Part shown: piece by piece, positions 12,162 through 25,212 of the stretch | How the letters are laid out: each line of letters begins with the position of its first letter | Position numbering within the stretch: the first letter of the stretch is position 1 | DNA from: Nautilus pompilius | Lineage: Eukaryota > Mollusca > Cephalopoda > Nautilida > Nautilidae | Direction: 5' to 3' | Assembly (NCBI GenBank): GCA_018389105.1 | Contig: JACATO010000692.1 | Span: forward strand, 164,501 to 228,500 | DNA: 64,000 bases | Notes under the pieces: generated by a model | Database searches by the model: none | What the model saw: the letters and a program-made list of their open reading frames with translations, nothing else | Told to the model about the DNA's origin: nothing | Program-made: the position numbers and the translations under genes

Positions 12162-12169
12162 TATGTGGT

Positions 12170-12918
12170 ACCAGTGCAGAATTCGAGTAAAGTATCTTTT
12201 TTAAAAAAATTCTTTAACCATAAAGTGCTCACGACATTTACTCTTGATACTGTACATCCGACATCTTTTATTTTTTTGTACACTGAAAAGACAAAGGCAA
12301 ACGGAAATGATGCTCTATCTGCCGTGAAAATAATAATTCCAGCCACAGATTATAATTTGAAATGTAAGTAAAGAAAATGCAATTATTCTGGATTATCTGC
12401 TATTGGTACTCAATCTAACGCTCCCAGACAGGATAGAGTAGGGACAACTCTTTTGGAGGATACAAAAACTCAGCTCAACATTTGTCCCTAACTCATCTAT
12501 CCTCAAGAATGTAAGTATTCTCTCGGTTCAGAAACATGAAGCTATCTATGCTGCTGTAAAAGATCCCTCACTGCAGCTCATTTGGAAAGAGCTAAAAGTT
12601 TATATATATATACGATTTAGAGTATCGAGTTTACCTGACTGCGTCTCGATAAATACTTAAAAAAACAAACAAACGAGATATACTGAAGGAAGATTAAATT
12701 TTAATTTAAAAAGAGAAAATATCATAATTGCAAAATTGCTTAAAAATTGTACAAAAATATATTAAGTAGAATTCAATGTCTGTTACAATTTTTGTAGTAA
12801 ATTTAATTCTTTGGGTTTTCTTCAATCCAAATTTATCAATAAATATAATTAAAACTACTTCGTCGTATTTTTATTTTAATTTACTTATTTTGAGAACATT
12901 AATGAAGAAAAAACTTTA

Positions 12919-12919
<1 letters not shown>
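12170..12919. other. No gene seen
   Basis: AT-rich DNA between the hAT element and the GC-rich block; only short frames. Confidence 0.5.

Positions 12920-12950
<31 letters not shown>
12920..12950. repeat. (AAT)n microsatellite
   Basis: Ten AAT units at the left edge of the GC-rich block. Confidence 0.9.
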
Positions 12951-12951
12951 G

Positions 12952-13210
12952 GTGGGGTGCAAAGGAAGTTTCAATATTTTTATTTTTAGCGGACGGAAAT
13001 TTTACCAAGAGCAGAGAACCTATCAACTCTCGCGGCGAATCTCGGGGGGGGGGGGGGAAACGAGACATCACGAGACTTTTTGGGCTAATCGTTTGTTATC
13101 GGTTTTACTTCCTCGTTCAAGTGCTCGCAGAATGGAGGAATTACGTCTCCGTGAGCTTCCGCCGTCTCCTCTTACGTTCCCAGGGCTGTGACGGACCGAT
13201 TTCTGCTGAA
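12952..13210 (+). promoter_or_regulatory. GC-rich block, candidate promoter/non-coding first exon of the kinase (weak)
   Basis: The kinase start exon begins with UTR behind an acceptor, so a first exon must exist upstream. This locally CpG-rich block ends in CTGAAG|GTAGGT at about 13208, a plausible donor, and carries a small upstream ORF (ATG at 13132, MEELRLREL). It is 21.5 kb upstream of the start exon with no other clear host gene between. The alternative is that the block is the 5' part of a retroelement, since a 2A-like motif lies 240 bp further on. Confidence 0.25.
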
Positions 13211-13318
13211 GGTAGGTGCGGACCTTATCTCTGAGAGAGGGAGAGGGGGGGAGGGGGATCTGTTTAATGCCATATACTGTCTGCTTCCAGCACCTGTCGG
13301 GCCATCATCACGCCCCGC

Positions 13319-13600
13319 GTGCTCTCCACCACCACCATTATTATTATTATTATTATTATTATTATAGAAAAATTACAGGCATCTGACTGCGCCGGATATA
13401 TACACACTTTGTACCCTTTTTGGCCTGTTCTCCCGGGAGATCATGAAACAAACCCTGGGCCCCCTTTTCCCCCCTCCCCCCCACCTCATAAACGCTGGGA
13501 CCGAAATTGGTCTAAAAACAACAACAACAACAAAACTACCGCTCGCTTCCGTCACATTATGGGAGCCGACAGACACCCACCCTGCTTACCCCTGTGCTGA
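13319..13600 (+). other. Small ORF with 2A-like motif, possible LINE ORF1 remnant
   Basis: A 93-codon frame that starts in an (ATT)n run (poly-Ile) and contains GDHETNPGP at 13436-13462. This fits the D-x-E-x-N-P-G-P consensus of 2A-like ribosome-skipping peptides, which are known in the N-terminal region of some non-LTR retrotransposons of marine invertebrates. The frame then becomes proline-rich and ends. No reverse transcriptase is visible nearby, so it is at best a 5' fragment. A chance match is possible. Confidence 0.3.
13337..13366. repeat. (ATT)n microsatellite
   Basis: Ten ATT units. They make the poly-isoleucine run of the small frame with the 2A-like motif. Confidence 0.9.
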
Positions 13601-13718
13601 CTCCTCGTGGACCCGCGGCTGGCGGTGCCCCTAATTACCTGCCCGGCTACGGAAGAAAACAAACTGTGGGAAAAAGTTTATCGCCTTAACCGGCCGGTGG
13701 GGGGTTAACAAGAAAAGA

Positions 13719-13760
<42 letters not shown>
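13719..13760. repeat. (ATT)n microsatellite
   Basis: Fourteen ATT units at the right edge of the GC-rich block. Confidence 0.9.
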
Positions 13761-13904
13761 GGATGAATTTACATATTTGTTTGTTTATTTTTAAAATAGT
13801 CTCCTTTATTTGTTTCACCCTCCAAAGGAAACAAGTATTCTAACTTAACTGTATCCTCTTGTGGGGGGTGTGACAGAAACTATACCTTCATAATATTAAA
13901 ACCA

Positions 13905-13970
13905 ATATATATATACACACACACACACCACACACACACACATATATATATACGTGTGTGTGTGTGTGTA
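13905..13970. repeat. (TA)(AC)(TA)(GT) compound repeat, self-complementary
   Basis: An (AC)n run of about 26 nt, a short TA spacer, then a (GT)n run. The two arms are complementary and could pair as a hairpin. Confidence 0.9.
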
Positions 13971-16900
13971 AAACTTATAAATTTTAATGTTACAACAAAC
14001 CCAAAGTTTCCCCGACCTAATTTGTATTAAGCATCTTTAATGGCTGAGCCGACTGCTAGCAGTTAAGCCATCAGTGTTGGTTGTCATTGTAATTTTCCAC
14101 GCTCTTGTATAGATGTGTAGACTCGAGGATGTTATCGGGATCAGCAGCCGTGAGAAACAAACAATACAGATGTACGGTGGTTGTCCCTGGACACCCATAT
14201 TCTCGCATTTATATTTATTAGTTGTTTTTTTTAAAAAAAAAACAATTCGATACTTTCTCAAATCATACACTGCAACAAGCAGCAGAAGGCTGTTAAGTTG
14301 CAAAAGAACCATTAAATATTATTTATTTATTTTAATTTCAAATTTTGAGTGAATTCCACAACATTAAAGGTGCTGTGTATCTGCTCATTGCAGGTGCTAG
14401 TCTAGTGAATTCTTATTAGGGGCTTATTTGCAGACTGAAGTTTCTTCTTGAAACTCTCCTCCCACCCATAAAATAGTTAACTGAGGAAACATTTTGTTTG
14501 GGATTTTATTCAGATTTCTGGTTATCCGGTTGATTGCTTTAATTCAAAGCCTGCCCCATCCTTCCACTTCCAGAAAGTGGATTATCGGTGGATGTTTAAA
14601 AGAATAAACTTAACATTCTACTTCTTTTTGCAAGAGAATCTACATTTTAGTTTAGGTTAGAATTACAATGAGCAGGGAAGAGAAACAGACATTACTAGTA
14701 TGATTTTTAAATTGATTAATACTGTTAACCATACTGTTGGTAATGTATTACTGCTCAGAAATTCTACTACTGCTTTAAAAACAAACAAACAAACAAGTAC
14801 TGTTGTCAGAGTTAAACTTTTATTCTATTATTATTATTGTTTTATTTATATTTCTGTTCTGAAAAAAATTTGAGTTGTGTGTGAAAGCTCTGCGATAGAA
14901 TCACACGATATTTATTCCCATTAAAAATTTTGTTTTTTTTTCTTGTCATGTGACACCAACAAAGCCAAGATAACCTTGAAGATTATTAAATCTTTAGTTA
15001 AAAATTACTGGTTTATGAAGAAATAAGTTTTCCCAGCAGCAGTTAGCCAGTGACCGTCATATCAGTAAATATATGTTGTACAATGCGAACATGCTGGAAA
15101 TTGTTATTTATACATCATTAAGTCATTAATATATATGTACTGGTTGCTTTGAGTATCATCATAATCAGCATCAATCATAAAAGTCATGGATGACCAGATA
15201 ACTATAAATTAAAAAAATGATATCCAAAACAGTATGCAGACCCTGCTTTATGAACAAATAAGCATATCTGCTTTCAGACTTCAGGTATTTTCTTAGACTG
15301 AATATTTCATCAAAAATAATTTAAAAAAAAATGGATCAATATTTGATTGATTATTAGCACTACCAAATGTAAGCAAAACAATTTTCTAATTTTCTGTTGC
15401 TCTCTCTCCATTTTTTAAAAGTCTTTTAGTTATACATCCTTTAGCACCAGCTGCCTAGTTGACACCAACTTTCAAAGTGAAAAACAAGTTACTAGAGATT
15501 ATTGTAGTAAAAATAATATTTTGTATTAACTCTCTGATAGCAATCATTGATGTTTAAAGGTAGCAATTTTAAAACTGCCTACAGGATGAATATATTATGT
15601 CTGAAGCTTGAGCAAAGTCAATGTTCATTACTGATGGTTAACCATAGTTATTTGTATTTAGCCATATGAGTAATGTTCAGGAAAAACTTCAGTAAATGAT
15701 TAATTTACCTGTGAAAAATGTCCATTAGGTGGAGTATGAAATTGGAGGCTGGCAGGTGAAAACCAGTTATCTTCCTTGTCACTGTTTATTAAGAGCAGCA
15801 AGAAAAACTAAGATCGTTCATATTAGTCCAAGACACTGTAGCGATAAGATTCTTTCAAAGAGTTTGGATGTGGGGAGGGCTGAAAGAGATTGAGGTAAGT
15901 GTGTGATTCCATTAATAAACTAGGGTGGCAATTTAGGTTCTTTTTGGAACAGCTAGTATAAACTCCCTTTATGGGTTTTTTTATTTATATATTCAGACAC
16001 TTTAAATGCGCAATATCCTTTTAGAGAACTATAGCTTATAATATAATGTTGACGTAATTATATATTTGTCACACATTATCACTTTTTTGAATACAAGTTA
16101 AACAAGATTTGTTAGTGCCTTGGATATACGTTCTCATGAAAGTTTTCCCTGTTTACCCATGTTTTAATGCAGCAAGAATATTTATTGGTAAAAATAGCTA
16201 CAGGTTTATGCATCTGAAAATTATGAATGAATGCTGATAAAATTGTAGTAGTTTTACAGATCTATCACAAGATTCCACAACTGAAACAAACAGATAACTC
16301 TGCCTTAGGCGTATTGGATGGAGGATTTTAGCACAAAGATAGTTGTAGCTTGGCTGTGTCTGTGGGTTTACAAAACATTGCCTCATATTATTTTGTTTTG
16401 AAGCTATAGGTGGATGCAGTTGGTCATTTGCATCATGTTACTATGCCATATCAGAACCAACAGATACAGTATTGTGTCATCTATAGAATGCTTTGATATG
16501 GTAGTGACTCAGTGCATCAAAGACTAGGAACATAAGCTTTTTCATCAATTATCAGGAGGCTGAAATTGGACAAGGCAGGCATACTTTGGGATAACTCTTG
16601 AATGAATGCAGCATCACACATGGTAGCAATTTATATTGGCTCATGCTTGTTGATACAGATTTAGGACTAATGTTGTTATTTCACTTGGTTACATATTTGT
16701 CATCTGCTGCCACCAGGGTCGGCATTTACTATCATTTTCCTGAATGGTTTACAAACTTATGTCTGACAGCGTTTTAGATTTGGCTATCAGCGTCAAGGTA
16801 TGTTTGGTTTGCTATCAATACAGTCAGCTAGTCATCCTGAATCAGAACCTGACAGTTGGGTCCTGTATAGATGACATTCTGCGCCTGGTTCTCCTACAGA

Positions 16901-18104
16901 AATGTTACTGACTCCAGACATTCTAGCAGGATGATGCCAGATCTAAACAGCAAGGTTTATGGTTTACCCGTTATCCTTGAAGGCAAAAGAAAGTCAGTGT
17001 TCTTGATTGGCCATTCAGATTTGATCTCATTTCTGAAGGATATGTTTGGGGATGAAATGAACAGAGTAGCACTGTGCCACAGCAGCAGTTTGCTACAGCC
17101 CTGCAACAGAAGTGGAACAACAGCACTAAAGCCCGAATAGGATGTGCATTCGATTCCATTAATTTTGTACTTTTACTGCAACCAAGTGCTTACTTGCTAG
17201 AATCTTAGCATTATATGATGTTATGTCAATCAGAAATAAGATGTCAAATGATGAAGTATGTTGTCATGGATATTTAATAGTGTTTGGCCTCCATTTATCA
17301 ATTTGCACTTGTTACTTTCTGGTGCATATTATATCATAGCCAACAGAACTTTGATTATATTAACAGTAACTCCCTTGTCTCTTGATGTATACAGCAAGAA
17401 AACAGAATCTTTTCTTTTAGACCAGAAAATTAGTGCATCATGTATGAGTAATAAGTTTAAGAAGGAAAAAAAACAACAACTTTGTATTCTTGCTATTCTA
17501 TTTCTTTCTTTTCCCTCTAATTTGGTGCAGTTGCTATAAAGAAAGTTAAACCATTTTCAAAAATAAATTGTGATGTGTAGGAAAGTACATGTAGTTTAAT
17601 TAGATTGGTTCGTGCCTAACCATCATTACTATATAGAGTTAGCTGATCATCCAGCTTTCCCTGATGGAGTGGGGTGGAAGAGAAGTGATTTCCACACCAC
17701 ATGTGCTTGCTCCAGAAATAGTTTTCTTTTGCTGTATTCTTGGAGACAGTTACATCCTTGAAAATGTTAGAAATGGCATTTTTTAATCATAAAACAAATT
17801 TAAGTTTTAGCTGTTCAGTTTTAATGAAAACAACCACACAACAATAATAATAATAATAATACTAATACTAATATTTTGTTTTTGTAGCAAGTTTCTAGTT
17901 CTATTTCTGTAGCTGCTATTGTTACATTACTCTTATTTACTAATCCATATTTGTAGATCTATTAGTTTAACAGTCCTTTGAGTGGCTTTATTGATTTCTT
18001 TAAACATTCACTCCTTGATACATCACAGATGTTAACAATTATTATACCTGATGGCACTGTGTACCCTAGATAATGCAGAAAAATCTGTTTCAAGTAAATG
18101 ATAT

Positions 18105-18345
18105 TATTATGGCTAGCTGGTGGTTAGTCTACTGGACTGCCAAGAAGGCCTGAGTTTGACCTCCAGTCTTGGTCAACTTCTCCCCATATCTCCTTTGGTT
18201 TTTCCCCCACATCTAAAATACAGAGTTCTAGAAGGTTCTTTCCCTACCAAAATTGGAAGTGCTAGGTCCCTCATGGTGTAGGATAACGCGCTCTGGTAGA
18301 AAACCACATCACTGCATCATCAGGGTGGCCTCTAATGTAGAAACT
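18105..18345 (+). repeat. tRNA-derived SINE-like copy
   Basis: ggctagctggtggttagtctactgg looks like a tRNA A-box and gagtttgacctcc like a B-box. A body follows with catctaaaatacagagttct and tagaaggttctttccc. The same body occurs at about 42660 and 48400, showing a dispersed family. Confidence 0.6.
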
Positions 18346-20691
18346 GAAATATGGCATAACACACCAACCACAAGAATATCATTTTAAGAAAAAAATACAT
18401 AAATGATATATATATATATAAAAGTAGATGCTTACACTTTTCATTAGTCTTTGTATAATTATATTTTAAAAACAAAAGTGGGATTATTTCAGATAATGTG
18501 CTAATTTTGACTGCTGCTGTACATGTTTCATTGATGTGGCAGCACATGCCATCCTATTAAGATTTTTTCATGTATTAATTAGTATTCAAATCAGTGTGAA
18601 AGTCGCACTGCCTCTAATAAGAATGTCTATATTATGTAAGTGAATAAACTAACCATCTTGTAATAAATTTATATTATTCCAAAATTTTAAGGAAGGGAAA
18701 GTTTTAAAATAGTTAGGAAACTGTAGGAATATTGGTCAATGCAGAAATAGGTAAACTGTGTTCAAGCCTAGTTCTTTTATCTGTCGATGACTAGAACAGT
18801 TATTAAAAAAAATCTGTCTTTGTTTTTTTGTGCTTTACACATGTAGCCCCAAAATCTAGAAAATGCTCTGTGGTGAATGACTATTTATTGTAGACCAGAT
18901 TTCTTTAGGTTACCATCCTAGTTCACATCCTCTGAAATAATTTTAACTCCAAGGGCAATTCACTGTGTTCCTGGCTGAAATAGAATCACTTTAGTTGTAT
19001 CCAGCCAGGTTTTATTTGCACATCTTTAGTATAATTTGTACAGATTGGCATTTTACTATGAGGGTTAAGTACCTCAATGGAAAGTTATCAGTACTGATAA
19101 TGAATATTCATTGACCGAGAAAACTTGATGGTATCCAGAGTGGCAAAAAACAAACAAAAACTTAATTTGGCTGAAAGGGGGAAAAATCCAAATCAATTCT
19201 GTTGCTCTGTTTTCTATTTTTAATTCATACGCTAAAGATCAGTATACAGTTTTGGTGTCAGCAGTGAAGTATCATATGTCTAGGAAAAACAGTGATACTA
19301 ATTGTGTTCTCCTTATACCATGTGGTTGATCAGATAAGGAACTGGCTGTATATTTTTCTCACTTCAGGAAGGATGTGAAAGCAAAGAAATATAGTTTTTC
19401 CTTTTATTAATTCGTTCATTCAGACTTGGCTGGGATCTGTATCAGCTTGAGGCTGTTAAATCTTAGCTGTGGTAGTTGTGCCAAATGCACTCAAATTGTA
19501 AGTGGATATATAAACTACTGATTTATTGTCTTTTTTGTTGTTTTGTCTTAGAGATATACTAAGAAACAAAAGTATATTTTAAAAGTCTTGATGCATTTAC
19601 ACATACACAGTAGCTACATAAATTATGGAAACAAATTTAAAGTTTTACTAGCAGCGTTTTATTTGCTTTGGAGAAAAGATAATGCATGAAAAAAATATGA
19701 TATATTAATGTTGAAACAATACCTTTGGAAAATGAATAGAAAGCAAGACCAGTATTTATATGGAATTCTTTCACTTTGCTAAGTTTTTTCTACTCAGTAT
19801 GGTATAGTCTTGAATAAGTTTTTAATGAAATGTCGAAAAATTGAGTTCTAAATATCTCGCAAGTGCCACCAAGGGCTTTGGAGTTATTTTAAATAAGTCT
19901 CATATGGGCTTGGTGATATTCATACTGGGACTCTTTGATTGGTAGGGTAGTTGGTTAGGGTTTTAAAGTAATTTTATTAACTTAATTAAGTACTCTATCA
20001 AAAATGTATTTGCAGAATTAGATTGGCCTCTGTTGCTTTTTTCTTCTTGTTTATCATGTTGACGTGCAACTGGATAGTTTTAAAATACAAAATCTCTTAT
20101 CTGAGCAACTGAAATTGGCTGCATATGTCATGTCTTACACACTATAAATGATCCATTGAGAACACTGCTGTCGACATGTTGATAAAGGTGATATTCTCAG
20201 CACTAAATAATCTTGCTATAAGCTTTAAACGCGAATAAAACAAGTTATGGAGGTGACTGAGCTTAAAGCTGAATACTTCCATAACTTAGCATTTTATTTA
20301 CATTTAAAGCTTATTCTACTATTTATACATTTGCAGAAATTCTTTGATATTTCAAGTCTTAATTTCAAGATGATTAACAAGGTTTAAATGTTTGGTTTTT
20401 TATTTAGCATTGTCTTTCTGTCCATGATCAGTTACTCTCATTCCGGGTTCTGTTTCAGTTTTGACTTATAGAGAAATGCACAACAGATACATGCACACAT
20501 GCACAAACGTGTGTCACAATGTCTAAAAATGGTGTCATCAAATGCAAACTAAACCAACAGTAACAAAAGAAAAATGTTATAAAAATGCAGTCCTATCTAA
20601 ACTGTAATTTTGTTAATGCTAGTTCAGTATAGACAAACATAATCAACTCACCAACAAAACATAAAACACATGGCCAAAACCATATACATTT

Positions 20692-20835
20692 AAGGCAGCC
20701 AGTGGTTAGGCTATGGGAATGTCAAGGTTGAGGGTCTCAGTTTGATCTCTAATCTCACTGTTGGCTTGGTTTTGTATGCCTCCCTGGCATGGATTCATGA
20801 ATAATGCATTTAGGGGGAGAGCGAAGTCAGGATGC
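20692..20835 (+). repeat. SINE-like copy (5' part only)
   Basis: cagtggttaggctatggga, then a cagtttgatctct B-box-like stretch and ggcttggttttgtatgcct. This matches the 5' part of the other copies; the 3' body with catctaaa is absent or too diverged. Confidence 0.5.
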
Positions 20836-23800
20836 TGGCTCCAATCTCTAGAGTTTTTATTCTTTTTATGTATAAACCTTTTCCAAGTCATTCGTAGAAG
20901 AAACAATGGATTTGTAAAAGCCAGCAGTCTTTATCTGCAAATAGGTGGCTCATTCCACATCTAATCAATACAGAAAAATTTCTAGTATGACCATCTCAGA
21001 TTTACTTTAACTATTTGGAACATGTACTCTTCTGTAAGTTATGATCTCAGGCAGAAGTTTAGCATATATATATATTAATAGTTTTTTTTTTTAAATTTAT
21101 TTTATACCTACTGAAGTTATGGGTGGGGTGGAACTTTTAAGAAACATCTGATATTTTTTAACCAATTTTATCAAGCTACTGTGGGAAAACTACTAAAGAT
21201 ACCTCGGAAGTTTCAGCAATTGTTAAAATCCAGTTTGAGAGTGAAGCTGTGGCTGTACTAAGTAGTTCTGTTGGATAGTCTTCACACCAGATTGCACACC
21301 TTTCTGACAGTTATCTTACTCACTCCTGTCACTCCTGGCTCTGAGTAATGTTTCATCACTTTAGTGATGGAGTTATATCACAGTACAAAAATGATACAAA
21401 TCTGGTTAACTCATACATTTATGAAATTGATTCTGAAATAATGGCCAAGTGGAATTTCTTTGCTACAAACCATGGGATCTTTTCAACTGGGGTAATTCTA
21501 CAATAAATGGGATCAATTGTGCCTGTCAGTCAATACCTTTCCAGTGATAGAGTGGCAAGCATAGTCAGTGTTTTAAAAAATCTAGACTTGCCCAAAGCTG
21601 CAGCTGCACATATTTTCCTAGCTATAAGCCTGGACAAAGTGTAATTTGCACATATGAAGACCACTGAAGATTTTATTTTAAAGTTGATAAAAAAGCAGTA
21701 AGTAGACAATACTTGGTGCCACCTATTTATAAAAAAGAATAAAACAGAAAAACTGGCATTACATGACACGAAGGATTTAATCAGGAAACATATATTTGGC
21801 ATTGTGCAGCAATACTTCAAAGTATGTGAAGATTACCAAATTATGCTCATGACAAAGGGTTCTGCTAAATCATTTCAGTGGTCAGCAAGAGATGGCACTT
21901 GCTGAGTGCCTGGATCTGTTATTCTATGCTCTTTGAAACCATTGTAAAATACTACTGGCTGAACATATCCTATTCATGGGGCTATAGTGAATGTGATTAC
22001 CAAAAAAATTTAGCAGATTTTATTTTTTTTAAAGCTAAAATAATAACGATTATTTCTTTTTGTAATGTGAAATGACCCAGACTCATTTTTTTAAAACTTT
22101 AGTGATCGAAACTGTCCGTTATTCATAGTGGTTATTTTGATGAGCGAAGCACTGATGATTATTTCCTGAAAAAGTGAAGGAAGTTTTGTTGGAAGGCTGT
22201 CAGAATTTTGAGTAAATATATATATATATATCATCATCAATTGTTTTAGGGTTACAAAAAAAAAAAGAGAGAATGTTTTTCTCCCACATCCTGATATTGT
22301 TGGTCAAATTAGGGATTTTTCAGAGTTGGTCACATGTTTAAGGGTCAGTAAATCAGTGAATAAGTAAAATTGAGAATTTGTGAATATTTTTTGTTTGATA
22401 GAGAATGAAGTGACTCTCAGTTTTAAAATGAGTCTGTTTTTCTCTCTCTCTCTCTCCTGTAATTTTTGTTGGTTTTTAAATTTTAAATATTTTTTTTAAA
22501 AAAAATGTATACAATTTATTTCAGGTTGGTTTCTTCGTAAAACTAATTGGAATCGTGCTTAGAAATACAAGTTGGTGGAAAAGTGAAAAATCTGATAACT
22601 TCTTAGAGTGAAAATGTAATATTTGTGAAAGTCTAATTTTTTTTTTTTTATGTAGTTATTCTTAAACTTTGTTTCAGTTACCGCAACTAAACCTGAAAAT
22701 GATATTTTGTCTCCAAAGTTTAACTTGGAAGACAGCCGACTAGTTTATTTGTGCAGAGTACCACTGGTATCATCTGGTCATATTTTAAGGGGAAGTCAGC
22801 CAATTCGCTCAAATATAAAGAGACACTACAAGGTTTTGGACAATCTTCATTTGGCCAAGAAAATACTGCTATTTTTTTTTTTTACATCTAAAATTGAATT
22901 GTAGGCTAGTTATCAAAATTAATTGCTTTTCTGAAATGAAACTTGCTTGCTTTGTTGTCGATCATGAACAGCTCATTTGAAGTCTTGCATTTGAAGTGCC
23001 TTTCCTTAAAATGCTCAAGATTTTTTTGTTTTTGTTTACCAGTTTCTACAAGGGAGACTACTCTGGTAAGGAAGGGTTTGGTGGTGTTGACTTTGGTGTG
23101 GAGATCTTTAATAGAAATCCTTATTTTTATATGAAAGGAGGAAACCAGAGTGCCCAGAATGTGAATGATCATCATGATTCAATTAAATGTACACGGGTAT
23201 ATCTTAAAAAAATCAAAATCAAAATAAAATTTTAACAATAACAACAAAGCAAAAAGATGTCAGTCAATAAAGGTTTGAGACTATACTGAGTGGAAATTTT
23301 CAAACTAACCTATTTTATTTTCGTTCCAAACACTGAATAAGATTTTCTTACAGACTACAGACCATTTTCCTGTACATTCCTTGTATTTTGTATTCTATCA
23401 ATGACCTCTTCAGAGGATGATGATAATTGCAGAATTCTAATAGTTAATTTTCATCCTGTAAATGCTCTGCTAGAAATGCAAGACAATAGCTTTCTCTAAA
23501 TTACTTTTAAGTGGCTGAATGTTATCAACATAAAATCTTTTGTTTAATAAAAGTACCCCAGAATTAATCTCACCACTGCACAAGTTGATATATATTAAAA
23601 AGATATGTTGGTTCTTAGATTTCCAGTTCTTTTAATGTTTTTCTGCTGCTTTATTTGCTTTATATATATTAAAAAAACACTTATATATATGACTCAGCAT
23701 GCACTCTTTCATTTGGACCTGCCTATGACCCTCCATTTTCCTGTTCAAGGTTAATATTTCAAATGAAAGGGAGCCCATTGATTAAATTTTACTATTATAA

Positions 23801-25147
23801 CTGTTCACTAATTATTAATTATCTGTTTGGTTGAATATTTGTTGTTTTTAAAGTGTTTTGCATTGATATTGTATTGCAATAGAATGCATTTGTCAATGAT
23901 TTTTTCCTGTTAAAAGTGTGGATTGATGTTACAACTGGCTCAAATTTGCCTCCCTTGTTTACGTGCCTTCATTCCTCCATTAGTTTGCACATGGATTTAG
24001 AAAATATTTTAACCCTCTACATCAAAATGAAAAGAGAACTTGACTCAACTTTCGGTGTTTTAAGAGGTTTTATATGTATATTAGAATTTTATCAATAAAT
24101 TTGTTTCTTTTGAGGTTTTTTTTTTTTCACTGTCAAACTAACATTTGTATTTTACCACTCTGGTACTGGCTATTTGTACAAGCATCTTGTTATTTTAATT
24201 ATTTATTATTAGGTTTGCTTTACAGTATTATTAATAATATGTACAGCAGCAGCTTTTAAACTGTAAACAAATCCATGTACTGGTGTTTGCATGTAATTTT
24301 TGAACGACTATCTTCATTTAAGAGGAACGACCTTTAATATTATTAATATAAACATTAAATCCCCTTCTAAAATACTATTTAATTAAAATCTGTTGTTAAT
24401 TTACATTGTAGAAAAAAAACAAACAAATTAAACAGTTTTATGCAAATGAATTTGTTCCGTTGGTCACTAACCTTGTGTGCTGAATACCTTAAAAGGTGCA
24501 CATGAAATGTAAATAAATATTAAATTTTACAAATTGTTTCTTTTATGTTTTCCCTCATTTGTAGTTTCATTTTCATGTAACAGTTAATTTTTATTTTTTT
24601 AAGTGTTTGTTTTTTTTTTTTTTTTTGTCCATAGAGAAATACTAGACATCCGAGGAAGGTAGTTCATTATAGGAACATTGGTAAAGAGAAAGGGAGGTAA
24701 TAATGGGCCATTTTATGATTATACATGTGGAATAAAAAATGTACTCAGCAGCGTTAAACAAATTTTTGGAAAGGAGAGTGGGGGTCATAAAAGTTTCAGA
24801 ATGGGTCTTTTGAATCCTTAATTAAATATGCTGCATGAAGAAGAAGAAGAAAAGTATTATGTCAGTGACACTAACGACGAATGAATTTTGGTGATATTCA
24901 GAATATCACAATATAATTTTCACAGGATATTCGGGGTCACCTTATCTAAGCGCAGCCATCAGATAACTGGTTGCAGCAGTTATTAATATTATGATGTTAA
25001 CTGTTGCTTAAGTATTTAGTTCATAAAATACTCTTCTTTTTTTTTTTTCATCCATAATGTATTTGTGGTTCTGCTCATTTTATTCTGCTACTCAACAATA
25101 CCAGACACAAATGGGTTTTTTTTTTTTAAGTGATAGATCTCGTTGTT

Positions 25148-25151
25148 CTCT

Positions 25152-25210
<59 letters not shown>

Positions 25211-25212
25211 CA
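25148..25212. repeat. (CT)n microsatellite
   Basis: About 65 bp of CT dinucleotides with two CC interruptions. The Ser-Leu frames over it are artefacts. Confidence 0.93.

Noticed and set aside
16871-17140. 89-codon frame in the long AT-rich region
   Set aside because: No known motif, no convincing splice context, and the residue make-up gives no support.
22707-23235. Cluster of short frames considered as possible exons
   Set aside because: No domain text and poly-T/poly-A tracts break every frame.
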